Shown: positions 34,443 through 45,638 of the stretch, piece by piece | Layout: every line of letters starts with the position of its first letter | Position numbering within the stretch: position 1 is the first letter of the stretch | Origin: Apiospora phragmitis | Lineage: Eukaryota > Ascomycota > Sordariomycetes > Amphisphaeriales > Apiosporaceae | NCBI GenBank assembly: GCA_038363925.1 | Contig: JAQQWL010000011.1 | Location: 5,766,001 to 5,830,000 of the forward strand | Direction of reading: 5' to 3' | DNA: 64,000 nucleotides | Position numbers and translations under genes: made by a program | Notes under the pieces: model-generated | The model's input: only the letters and a program-made list of their open reading frames with translations | Told to the model about the DNA's origin: nothing | Databases searched by the model: none

Positions 34443-37215
34443 ATGCCTCGCGTTGCTCAAGTGCCACGAGCAAACGCTGGTAGTAGGAATGCCTCTGGTT
34501 CCATGCAAGCATCGCCTTTCAAGCAATCCCCTATCAAGTCTGGAATCAAGTAAGTCTGCATGCACGCCCTCGCTTTCGCTGCGCAATCCCTCTGCGCCAC
34601 GGCAGTAAGCTTATAACCATCGCGCGCACTCCTCAGGATCCCCCTGAACGACGACAAGCAGGAGAAGAGAGGTCGGCTGCACTCGCGACAAGCCCGCCAC
34701 GAGAAACAAATCAACGAAATCAAAGCCGCCGCGTCGACCCCGGCGCGCAAGGGAAGTCGCAGACTGGAGGACTCGGAGAATGCCTCGCCGGCGTCCGACC
34801 CCCCGGACGCCTCGGCGCGGCCAGGTCGAAGACGATGAGGTCCTTTATGTGGGCGGCACCGGTGTCACCCCCATGAAGCGCGTCCCTATCCTGGCCAACT
34901 TTGAGGAATGGATGAAAATGGCCACCGACAACAAGATCAACGCCACTAATTCCTGGAACTTCGCCCTCATTGACTACTTCCATGACATGTCGCTCCTGAA
35001 GGAGGGCGACGGCGTCAACTTCCAGCGCGCCAGTTGCACCCTCGATGGATGTGTCAAGATTTACACCAGCAGAGTCGACAGCGTCGCCACGGAGACTGGC
35101 AAATTACTGAGCGGCCTTGCCGACAGCAACAACAAGAAGAAAGACAGAGACGAAGGAGATGGCGAGGAAAGCGAGGAAGAGGTGGACGAAGACGGCAATG
35201 TTATCAAGAAGAAGAAACAGAAACGGGTAAGCGCTACTACCGTGATGGCTCTCTTGACAACCACTGACTCGGGCGCCAGCAACGATCTTCCGAGGCCACA
35301 CTCGCCCCCTCTTTTGCCTCGTTGCAACTGAAGAAGTTTGAGCTCGAATTCTCGGTGGACCCTCTTTTCAAGAAGGCCTCGGCCGACTTTGACGAGGGGG
35401 GTGCCAAGGGTCTCCTGCTCGATCATCTGATGATTGATGGACAGGGCCGAATTGTTTTCGACAGTAGTGATGATGCCAATGATGCATCCAAAAATGGCCT
35501 GAAGCCACGACGAAGAGAGGATGTCACGCCCGAAGAGGAGGAACTGGAAGAGGGAAACGAGCCGACCACCCTCACCGAGCACGAGCCTGAACCAGAAGAG
35601 GAGGATGTCGAAATCGACATTGGCGCCCTGGGTGCCAAATTCTTCCGGATCTAAGCATGCTGGATGGCCAAGATATCTGCCCGTCACTCAAAAACTTCGA
35701 TCTCGGCGACCCTTCTGGCTCGTTGGACATCCCATTTTTGCGTGCCGCCGAAGACTGGAAAAACCAGGAGAACGATGATGACGAAGAACTAGGAGGTGCC
35801 GCCAACAAGTCTGGCATGTTCATCGATGACGACAATCCGATGGGCTTTGACGATATGACAGCTATGGGCGGCTTTGACGCTGTTGCCTTTGGCGAGGGTG
35901 GTGAAGCGTGGGCTCGAGAAGCCGCCCTGGAGCCTCAAATGCGCCCCTACAGCGTTCCACTTGAAGACGGTATGGAAGGCGGAGACGGCGTCGATGGTAT
36001 GGACAATGAAATTGGCGACTATGTTATCTCCATGAACCATAGCAAGAATAGCGAAAAAGTACACGAGGATATCCTCAGCTATTTCGACCAGGCTCTGCAG
36101 AAGAACTGGGCGGGCCCCGAGCATTGGAGAATCCGAAAAATCAAGGACGCCAGCAAGCCGGAAGCCTCCACACGCCAGCGCAAAGAAAAGGAGCCGTTCG
36201 AGGTCGACTTCTCTTCGCCTCTTGATCCCAAACTAGGGGAGCAGATCTATACGGCAGCTACTACCAACGCAGCCATATGCATGCCCAAGAAGGATTGGAA
36301 GTCCAAGACCCGGAATCTTCTTCCTGACGACAAACATTTCAACTCTAAGCAGCTACTGAGCCTGTTCCTGAAGCCAAAGGCACGCATGAGGAGTAACCGC
36401 CACTCCGGGAGCAAGATTGGAATGTTTGGCAACGCTTGCCAGCAAGATCATGTGCCCGAGGGTGACATGGATGAGGCATTCTGGGCTAATAAGGAGCCGC
36501 TCCCGACCACTGCTGGAGGGGATGAGACGGCCCTGCCGCAAGGAGATTACGATGCAAACTTCTTTGACGATGAGATGCCCTTACCCGGCGGCGGTCTCCT
36601 CGATGATGATGATGACCTCGAGTTTGCGGACGCGAGAGACCACTTCTCACCCGGTGCCGAAGCCCCTATGACGGAGAACGCAGGTTTCACCGCCATGTTA
36701 GATGGCGGTATGACCATGGGCGGGTTCGGGACACAACTCGTCACGTCGACCCGCAGATTGCGGCCAGACTATGTACAATATGCCAGAGTTGCCAAGAAGG
36801 TTGATGTGCGGCGACTCAAGGAGGAGCTCTGGAAGGGCATGTTTCTTGAAGGACTAGAGGTAAGATTCTCCACCCCCATCTGACTCGGGGGCCCTTTGTG
36901 GAAAAAAGCGAGAGTATCAGCTGACACGAGTGACACCAGGATCCGGACAGCGCCCGGATATCGACATCGCCGACGGAGGATGAGGCAAGCGCAAGCGCGC
37001 CCAAAACAGAGCCGACGTTGAAATTCACTAGCGTCATGAACGATCTCCAGGCGGTCTACCCCAAACCGGTCATGGATGATATCTCCACGAGTTTCTGCTT
37101 CATCTGCCTGCTGCACTTGGCCAACGAGAAGGGCCTCATGATTGAGAATACTCCCGAATTGATGGAGTTGGATATTCGAAGAGACCCTAACGCTGAGATC
37201 GCTGGCGAGGCCTAA
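34443..37215 (+). CDS. brn1: Condensin complex subunit 2 (CapH/Brn1/Barren), two apparent frame breaks
   Basis: Exons: 34443-34549, 34637-35226, 35280-36859 and 36940-37215; introns 87, 53 and 80 nt. The protein would be about 850 residues. It is the kleisin that bridges the Smc2-Smc4 heads, binds the HEAT subunits and compacts mitotic chromosomes. Signature blocks are KRVPILANFEEWMKMATDNK, INATNSWNFALIDYFHDMSL, SCTLDGCVKIYTSRVDSVAT, LQLKKFELEFSVDPLFKKAS, MLDGQDICPSLKNFDLGDP, KKVDVRRLKEELW and the C-terminal FTSVMNDLQAVYP with DDISTSFCFICLLHLANEKG. The frame changes twice: near the C6 run 34799-34804 (one base too many) and at 35645-35646 (one C too few, so FFPDLSMLDG reads FFRI-stop). Flanking frames are perfect family matches. 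Because condensin is essential, sequence error is likelier than a pseudogene. Confidence 0.88.
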
Positions 37216-38369
37216 TCGTCCCTCAAGATTATACTATACCTACTTTGTGTATATTCCAAATAGGTGGAACTTGTATCGGGAGATGATGTGCATACGATTG
37301 AACGACGGAAACATACACCTGCTGGGTGGCGATAGTACCACCTCTGGGTTCTTGAGGTTGTTTGGGTACTCGTGGAGTCTGGGGTTCATTCTGGTCTGTC
37401 GTCGATTATGACTTCACGAGTTCTGCGATATACAACCTCCCTCGAATGACGACATCTTGTAATTTCCTGCCTCGTTGAATGAATGGCAATTCATCGTGAG
37501 ATGTCTTTATCGTTGTCATATTGGCATACCTGGCTTGTTTCCAGGAGTTAGTTGCCATGATGTTATTTGTCATAGACCGAACCAAGAGACGCAACGAGGT
37601 TCACTATTTGGGTACTTTTATTTTCACGGAGCTCGGTATAGAAGGTAGCAAATGCTTCAGACACTGCTCTACATACATGTACACACTTACACATACACAC
37701 GTACTCCCGCTAGTGTACCCAACAGCTCGCAGAATCCCCATATCGCCATCCCAACTCCGATACCAATGAACCCTTCGCCGTCAAAATGGTAGGCGTTCCC
37801 GAGAAATGACGTCCCGTATAAGAAACCCAGATCAACCACGTGCGTCCTTTGCAACCGAACATGGCATGATCTTATATAAAGTCGTCATGCGAAACGCGTA
37901 GAGAAGAGGAGAAGCCCGTTTTCCCAGGACCAAGATGCCAACCAAGCTGCTCAATTCAGGAGCAACGCCGCAAAAGGAAACGCCTCGGGCAACGGCCCCG
38001 TATGTGATTTTTAGTTCGCAACGAGGCACGCCAATGAGATACCGGAAGAACGCCAGCCATATCCCAAAACATAATAATACGCCCCCCGAACTCCGATTCC
38101 ACGCTGCTACTAACGGTTGTATTTGCTGCACAAATCTGATAGTTTGTCATGCTCGCAGGGCGCGAGGGGTATTAAAACAGTAAAATGATAAAAACTCTGT
38201 AACACTCGGCGAAGCGCTAGCCAATGCATACGAGATTTGCAGGCTTATATAGGAGAAAGCAAACGGTTTTTTGCGCATAGAAGCCTGGGCCCTAGAGCGT
38301 CTAGCAGGCATATTCTTGCGTTGTAAAGCACCGCGATGAAAACGGCGTGATAGAAATCATCGAACGTCG
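37216..38369. other. Convergent intergenic region, condensin/HMG
   Basis: A 1.15-kb tract of 3' flanks with no recognisable gene. Frames of up to 99 codons (37832-38131) have no family signal. Confidence 0.5.
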
Positions 38370-40365
38370 TTATAAGTTGCCTCGCCCCACAATGTCACTA
38401 GCCCGTAACAAGGCACTCATGCCATCAAGACCAGCTTCGGCAGAAACGGGGGGGTTTGTTGCCACGGGAGCCGATTGAGTCGTGGGAAGTACTAGGGGTG
38501 GCTGAGATGTCATCATAGGAGGGAGGTAGTTGAGTGGGCTAATGGGATAGGATGCCATTGGTGGCTCAGCCTGATGTGGTGACATGCTATTGGCATATGG
38601 CCGCCTCATCATGGGTGGCTGCGGCTGCGGCTGCGGCTGCGGCTGCGGTTGCGGTTGCGATTGCTGATGATGCTGTGGTGGTGGTGGTGGCAGTTGCTGA
38701 CCAGGGGGGCGACCTGGGTGTTGATGCATACTCGCTGATGGCCTAGCAGGTATCGAAGTCTCGTATGGAAGAGGGGTCGGAAGTTGCGTGCTTGAGGGCA
38801 TTTCAGGCTTGGAAGACAGCAGTGCATGAATAGGCAAAGATGCCTCACTGGGTGTTCGAGGTGTCGAGTAGGAGGCAAGTGACGATATGCTTCCCGAGGA
38901 TGATTGATCCTTCCTCAACGATGGTGGCCGGGACCAATAAGTCGAGCCACCAGAGCTATTGGAATGAGGAAGACTCGGAACGGAAAGGGGTGTGTTTGAT
39001 TCCGGAGAATGCGCGGTAGACGATGACACCACCGCCGCCGAAAGGGGTGGCAACGTCGATGTTGGCGAGTTTTCAGGTATCTGTTGGCTTTCCGGCATTG
39101 TTGATTGTCGGCGCGGTTGCTTGGCAGGCACCTCACGCACGCCGGGACTCGAAATACCACGCGGTCTGGCGCCGCCCGACCCATCGTCTGCCGGGTAGAC
39201 CAAGAGGTGATTGTGATAGATGGTCAGGCGAATGCTGAAGAGAATGCGTGTTTAAAATAGGAGACATGCGGACTTCAGACTGAGATGCGATCGAGCTCAT
39301 CCGCTGCTTGCGTGACGGTGGTGGCTCGCTCCCTGGCTGACTCTCTGTACCGCTCCCACCAGTTATACCGTTGGATCCCATCGATATACCGGCGCTACTC
39401 CCACGATAGCCACTGTCCGCTTCCGTCTTAATCCTCTTCGAAGCGTCTTTATCTACGATAGGCGTTAGCAGTGGCGTAATAAACAGCGACGCCATGACTT
39501 AAGACGCACCATGAGCCGCCTGCCGCTTGCGAAATTCCTGTAAGTAATCACAATAGGCCCTATACTCAGGCGTCTTCTTGTACTCGGCCATCTCTCGATT
39601 GTAGCGCTCTTTCGCCTCTTGAGCTTGCGTTTCGTACGGCTCCTTTTCATTTCGATCCAGATTTTGCCAATTTTCGCCAACAAGCTTCGCAATCTCGGTG
39701 AACGTGAGATTCTGGCCCTTCAAGTCGTCACGCATTTCTAGATTCTGAGTTAGCAACTGTCGCCAGTACACCATATCTGGTTTACACAATATTATGGCGA
39801 CACGACGTACTATTTGAGAACAGGACGTAAGCGGAAGGTGGTCGCTCAGGAGCATGCTCATCAACCTAAACGCAAGATTAGCACGGTGCTCAGGCGTGTA
39901 GTATAACTCATGTTTAGTGACGAACCTTCGGGTGCCGACGGTATTTGCGTTTTGTTGAGGTCGTGACATCTTTTGTCTCGGGCTGGGCTGGCTTGTTACT
40001 ATTGGATGCCGTATCTTCTATGCTGGTGCGCGTTGGGGATACAAGCGTTGTGACCGGTACTTGCTGCCCGCGGTAATTGGCAATGCGTCGCTGCAATTTC
40101 TTCTCGGAATGTCAGTATGACATATCCATACGGGTGGGAGTGGACAGTATCATACCCTCCGATGACCCAACTTCACACCGAGTGCATCCCTTGTATCGGT
40201 TAGCCATGAGTCCTGGGTCTCCAGCCAGGATCCAATACACAGTACTTACAGATCCGATTCGGTTATGTCCAAGATGGTCTCCCAAGTGTCGAACCCCTGA
40301 TCAACAAACGTCTCGAGGTAGTGAGAGATACCCAGCTCGCCAAAGATTTGCTCGAGTTGATACAT
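38370..40365 (-). CDS. SAM-like + HMG-box DNA-binding protein
   Basis: Exons on the minus strand: 40365-40250, 40189-40156 (34 nt), 40099-39926, 39865-39811, 39737-39510, then 39452-38370 with one change of frame. All resolved junctions are in phase. The N-terminal part is SAM-like: YQLEQIFGELGISHYLETF, GFDTWETILDITESDL, DALGVKLGHRRKLQRRIANY. A basic stretch TKRKYRRHPK leads into an HMG box (ERPPSAYVLFSNKMRDDLKG, FTEIAKLVGENWQNL, YNREMAEYKKTPEYRAY; about residues 113-185). The C-terminal 370 residues are Ser/Pro/Gln-rich with a repeated QP tract. It is probably a nuclear transcription or chromatin factor; target unknown. The last exon switches frame between about 39205 and 39300, either through a non-consensus intron (for example 46 nt with donor GTCTGA) or a one-base error. 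The start could lie farther upstream. Confidence 0.8.
38610..38665. repeat. Short in-frame repeat encoding Gln-Pro units
   Basis: Tandem GGCTGC units on the plus strand, decaying to GGTTGC, encode alternating Gln-Pro on the minus strand in the HMG protein tail. The unit is 6 nt, so length changes keep the frame. Confidence 0.85.
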
Positions 40366-43300
40366 GTAGACGGTTTCAGCCACGTAGGCCAGATGTGAGG
40401 GAGATAACCCCAAGGTCCATGAACCTCGACCAAGATATGGTCTGCGGACGCGTCTCGGTAAGCCCTGGTCTGTTTTTGCCGAATAGGTTCACAGGTTTGT
40501 CAGCGCTCGGAAATTCCCCCCTGTTAAGTCAAGAGCAGCTCTTTCTTCTATCCTTTTCTTGCTTGCTGTCTTCACCTGGTTCTTCCTCCTCGATCCTTAA
40601 ACGCTTCTATCTCAACAGGTCTGATAACCAGTTGGCTGTTGTTCGTAGTCGTTATCACGGAGACGTAAAGACCAGGAATCGAAGAGCCAAGAACGAGAGG
40701 CCGGTACGTTGTTCGGGTTGTTTGCGAAATTGTCCAGTGGCGTGGGCAGTCCCAAGGAATAGGTGGTTCCGGAGCAGATGGCTCGGCGTGGGTGACGGAG
40801 CAAGAGAATCGAGCCCTGGGCGGGTGCGGCGCCTCGAGTATTCGGTGGTACAGCTGTTGGGATTGGTCGTCCGTGTCGAAGGATGGATGGGGAGGTGGCA
40901 GACTGGACGTGGCATAAAGCAAACGAAATGGGAAAGTGAGCAGGCCGAGGGAGATCAATGGCAATGTTTAAGGGCAATCTGAAGAATTGGCATCATGGAT
41001 GCAGAGCTGGTTCTTGAGCAACATTAAGTCATGGCGATTGCGACAGAAAATTTAGATCTCGATGCGAGGGAACACCAGGTGAGGATCGAAATACAGCAGG
41101 TCAAACGGAATTCGACTTCTAGATTACGGCAAGGCAGGCCTGCGACTGCGACTACTTGCCAGTACATGGTTGAAAAGCAGGGCTAAAAGAGACGGCCTGC
41201 AAAGTACCTACAGTAACCGTAACGCTAATGGCCCTATCCACTTGGTGGGGAGAGAACTAGGAACTAAGCAGACTGGCTTGGGTGTGCTTGGGTGCTTGGG
41301 TGCTGGGTGCTTGGGTATGCCAGTGCAGAAGCCAGTCTGCTAGTGGATGGATGCTCAATTGCAGCCGACGCTAGTGATAAAATACAAGTGCGTGCGTGCG
41401 CGACCAAGGAGACGCCCCATTAACGGACGGATGGCTCTTCATATTGTACGTAACGGCAGGTACCTCTCTCGTGGGCAGTAGGTAGCGTCGGGTGCCCTCG
41501 ATGCGATAACAAAAACCCAACGGACGAGTAGGTAGGTTAATAGGCCCTGCCGAGGGAGGCCCTACCTACTACGTACGACTAAACTTGGAAGTTCTCTCGC
41601 CCTGTTTCATCCAGGAGAGACACGTACTTCAATGGGGGAGAAACAGTGGAGGAACTGGTGCGCAGCCGCGGCCCTGCTTCGTTACTCGGCCATTCATTGT
41701 TGACTTGACGGGACTGCCAGGAAGACGACAGCCGAAACGGCAGCCTTGCGTCGAATACCGTACAATCCCCCAGCCTATGAGGTCAGAGACGGCGCTCGAG
41801 CTTGTTGACCGGACTTCTGGTCCACCAATAGAGTGAGACCTGCTAGGGTGTTGTCCTTCTGCATGCAGCTCGCATAAAACAAAGGAACCTGGCCTGGGTC
41901 TGTCTGGCCTCAATATACATATCAATATCGATCGATTGATTCCAATTGGCATTATTGCCTTCCTACATCCAACTACCTACCGTCCTCCAGAATGGGTACT
42001 TAGTGCACCTTTTTACGGTGGATGGGGTTCTGGATGGGGATCCAGTCGGACCAGTCCAGGGCACCGGTAGCGCCCTGGAGACCCAGGCACCAGGCCGCGC
42101 AGGTTGCCGGAATCCCAGGACTGCAATCCGGTCTTTCGCATCTCATTTCTGCTTTCGCATCGACGTTGAGGCAGGCCGTATGATGCAATGGGAGGGAGAG
42201 GCAATGGGTATTGTACGCAAGTAGTCGCGGCAGACAGGCATTTTCCAATAACCTTTCTGTCCAAGAGCCGGATCATACGACTTGGGTGTGGTAGCGGATC
42301 GAGATCGTCGAGTGAACCTTGTACAAACTTGTGTTGGGTTGGGAAAAAGGTGCAGCCTTTTTCTCCTTTTCTTCATCATTCACGTCGTCTCTCCAGGCTG
42401 ATCCACGAATTTATATTCTGTCTGTCTGTCTAGCAGCCATGTAATATAATCGGTATGTTCATCGAGATGGCGCTTGAGTCTCGCCTCGGCCATCTCGCAC
42501 AGCCAACCGGCTAGTTTAGAGAGGTAGCTCGGGTCAGTCCTAGCGTGCTCGGTGACAGCCGCCAAGCACTTTCAACCTTGAGGCATGACGCCGTGTGGTT
42601 GCGCGGGTGCTATGTTTGCTGTGCTTTCTTTTCTCCCATTTGCCTGGATCAGACTGCCAGGCTGCCTATCAGGCACTCAAGGCGGTGCTTGATTGGCCTG
42701 GAGAGGGAAAATAGAGAAGTCCTATTGGCTCGCCCGGAGGTGGGTGGCCCTGTGTGCAGGTCGGAGCAGATCGACTATTGCTATGTGCGATCGATACTGC
42801 CACTGGTTTTCGTGCTTATATATGTATTTCCCAAAACCGTTTTGATCTCCACCCTGCCTTGCTCGGGTAGGGAGAAAGAGTTGCAACACCCAAGTCCGAC
42901 ACTTGAACACCACCCTCCACGGTCCTTACCCCGTAAATAGAGAGCCATCGTGATTCCGAATTTATGCATCGAGATGCTACCTAAGGCTACACTTCTCCCT
43001 TTCGCCTTCAGGTCTAATAAGTCCCCTTTTGGCCCGGCTAGCTTGTGTGTCATGCAACCTGATAATCCTACAGTCGCCCACGTACCTAGCATGGTACCTC
43101 ACGTACAATATTGGAAATACAACAGGTGCCGTACCGATAGGCGATAGGGCCGCCGCCAGGAACGGAGCGTTTTTACGGAAAGGCCAAAACCGAACCCGTC
43201 AACTGCGGGATGCGGCTCGAGTTAAAACTCTCTTGCCTGGACGAGGGGTATTTCTGCACACCTTGTCAAACTCTGGTAATTCTCCTCGGTCATCAGTTCG

Positions 43301-44616
43301 ATCGATGTAGCTGCGACCTGGATCACATGTGGTCCGGTCCGGTGTTGTTGACAAACCTAGCACGTGTTCCCCTGAGTCTGAGGGCACCGTGCGCGACCCA
43401 TTGTTTGAAGGAAGCCGTATCAACTGATGTTGGCATTTGGCTGCTGGCAACTGGGTGCTGAATGACTGACTTCGTGCATGCTACCTGGCCATAACATCGC
43501 CGAGCCTTCATTAACTACTCAATCCACGTCGGCTAACAAGGTGGATAAAAGGTCTGGCCGAGTCAAGCCACCGTAATGGGATGGAGGAGTAGGCGAGACG
43601 CGCACTTTCGGACGGCTATCGCTCGTGTGTTGTGGGGTGTCATGCCTTGCTGGATTAATATATTACCACGAGAAGGACCGTATCCTGGCAGCAGTAGGCT
43701 GTAGGTCGGAGGGCACGGCCAGCGGGCCAGTATATGTAGAAGGTGGAAGAATCATTCTAGAATACACATGAGCGACTGACTGTCGAGAGAAACTTGGATC
43801 GCATGAGGCAACGGCCTACATACTACGGAGTACTGGCACCCAAAAGAGGAGGTGCATGCAAGAATATGTACTTAGTGACTGGCTTGATTGCTGGGTTGAA
43901 CCTCGTCCCATTGCCTTGTTTAATGCTTAACATGTACATATGTAGAATATCATTCAGTCATTCCATGATCATCAATACATAACCTACCGAGATCAGCCCG
44001 TACACGTACAATACGGACCGTTGCTAATCAATCGAAAATCCGGTAAAAGGTTAGGTAGCTGGTAGCGTGGTAGTAATGAAATGTGACAAGTGATAAGATG
44101 AAGAAGAACTTCAAGTCTTATCTCACGTGTGCCAGCTTATCGCCGGCGTCGGGGATAAAGTCAGAAACTCCCACCTCACCCGACCTAGAACCTGCCTGGG
44201 CCACTTCTCCAAGGCCAATACATAGATCAATTGTACGTACATGCCAGCACCAAGACAAGCTCACCTGCCTGGTACTAACCTAGTCGGTACTTACACCCCC
44301 CCTGGAATGGTCGAAGAAGAGGCTGGACCACGCCCACGCATCTTCTGAGATTGTTAGCCTCGTGGCAAAGGTGTGTGTTGTTTGGTTACTGGAAAGAAGC
44401 GACGACACCAAGTTCCAGCGACACCTCCTCCACAACCCGCCCTGGTCAAGCTTCACTGTTTCCTCCCGAGAGGAAGTCGTGTTGGACCGCATGTTGACAT
44501 TTGCACTCATCCAGCCAACCGAGTTTGCAAACCGCCATCAGAGAAAAGACATACTTGCACACCTGATCCTATCCTCAATTCTCGCCCTCCCTGCCGTACC
44601 CATTCCCAAGATCACA
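40366..44616. other. 4.2-kb tract with no supported gene
   Basis: Contains HMG-gene leader sequence near 40366-40600 and a long overlapping frame 40077-40982 (+) that is only antisense to it. A GGGTGCTT/GGGTGCT-type repeat lies at 41279-41318, TAGGTAGG and CCTACCTAC words near 41530-41580, and the word TACGGAGTA at about 43823-43832. No domain, tRNA or transposon feature is recognisable. Confidence 0.5.
41279..41318. repeat. Imperfect GCTTGGGT repeat
   Basis: Four or five imperfect copies of GCTTGGGT/GCTGGGT in 40 bp. It is a degenerate minisatellite in gene-free DNA. Confidence 0.7.
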
Positions 44617-45638
44617 ATGTCCGGAACGCAAGAGCGAGACACCAACAAAAACGCCGGCCCTTCGGACGGGTCCGCGCCTATTGCGGAATCGTCGTCTCAG
44701 GCCGAAATGGCACAGGTGAGTGAGGGAGTCTGGAACGTCAAAACACGAAGACCTACAATGATGTGAACTGCATGCTTCCGCGCTCTACATCCCCGCATTT
44801 TCACCAGAGAGCGGCTGACACGGGCCCATGACCGTTCTAGGCCTTCAAAGACCTCGCCAGGTACGTCCTCTATCTCCCTAGTTTCGCATGGGAAACCTTC
44901 CTCTTTCGCCCTGTTCAATTTCGACTTTCCCATGGCACAAACACCATTGGCGAAATGCGTCTCCGAAACACCCATGCGGTCTCCTGCATCCATGCAATCT
45001 ACCTAATCCATACCTACTTGTGGTGTGGTGTGGTGTGGTGTACTTTTAGGTACCCAGAAGCCAGAGTCCAAGTGGCCTGCTGGCTTGAACCATCACAGCT
45101 TTGCTGTCCTCCACTCGTGCCACTCTCCCGGGTGCCGGCTGGTCTAGATCGCTAGGTTAGCGATGCATGTTTTCCTGGGCTTCTTCTTCTCCATGGTCTA
45201 GATGGGAAATACTCGTCTCACTCGGGGGGAATGCCGTCCAATGCTTGATGGGATTCTGCAGTCTTGTCGGATAGATCCCGAGAAGAAAGTTCAAACCCTC
45301 CGCAAGTGCGGACAGCCTACCGCTGCAGGTGGCGTTGCCGCTGGGCCATGATGGCATTCTAGATTCCCCCATTCCCTTGTCGGAATTTGGCACACCGCCA
45401 TGTCCTCGTAGTCATGCAATTCTAGTAAATGCCACTTTCGGGGTAGCTGGCTAATTTCAAATGGCACAGGGGTGAGCAGCAAGCCGCCGCGATGGAGGCA
45501 AACCTTACGAAACTAGAAAACAAACTTGACGAACTATTGGCCCAGTTCGAGACAACTGCAGCAGTCGGGTCACCTGATTTGGACAAGGCTGGCGGCAATG
45601 GCAACGAAAGCAAAGAAGAAAAGAAAAAGGACACTTAG
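44617..45638 (+). CDS. Small uncharacterised coiled-coil-like protein, 95 residues, with 20-nt exon
   Basis: Three exons: 44617-44715, 44841-44860 (20 nt) and 45470-45638, with GT/AG borders (GTGAGT, GTACGT; TTCTAG, GCACAG), all in phase. The protein starts MSGTQERDTNKNAGPSDGSA, crosses the short exon as AFKDLAR, and ends in a charged helix (LTKLENKLDELLAQFETT) with tail ESKEEKKKDT. I do not recognise the family. It looks like a small soluble helical protein. The second intron is 609 nt, long for this genome, with a CTAAT branch 20 nt before its acceptor. An alternative acceptor at 45048-45049 (TTTTAG) would give a different C-terminus ending at 45155. The support is spliced-frame continuity and a strong ATG context after an AC-rich leader. 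Confidence 0.6.

Noticed and set aside
40077..40982. 301-codon plus-strand frame at the start of the HMG gene
   Set aside because: It overlaps the minus-strand SAM-coding exons, which have intact splice phases; its composition is Arg/Ser-rich without any domain.
44861..45469. Separate minus-strand gene inside the long intron (frames at 45157-45482)
   Set aside because: Frames of 63-78 codons without recognisable features; the intron borders explain the region better.
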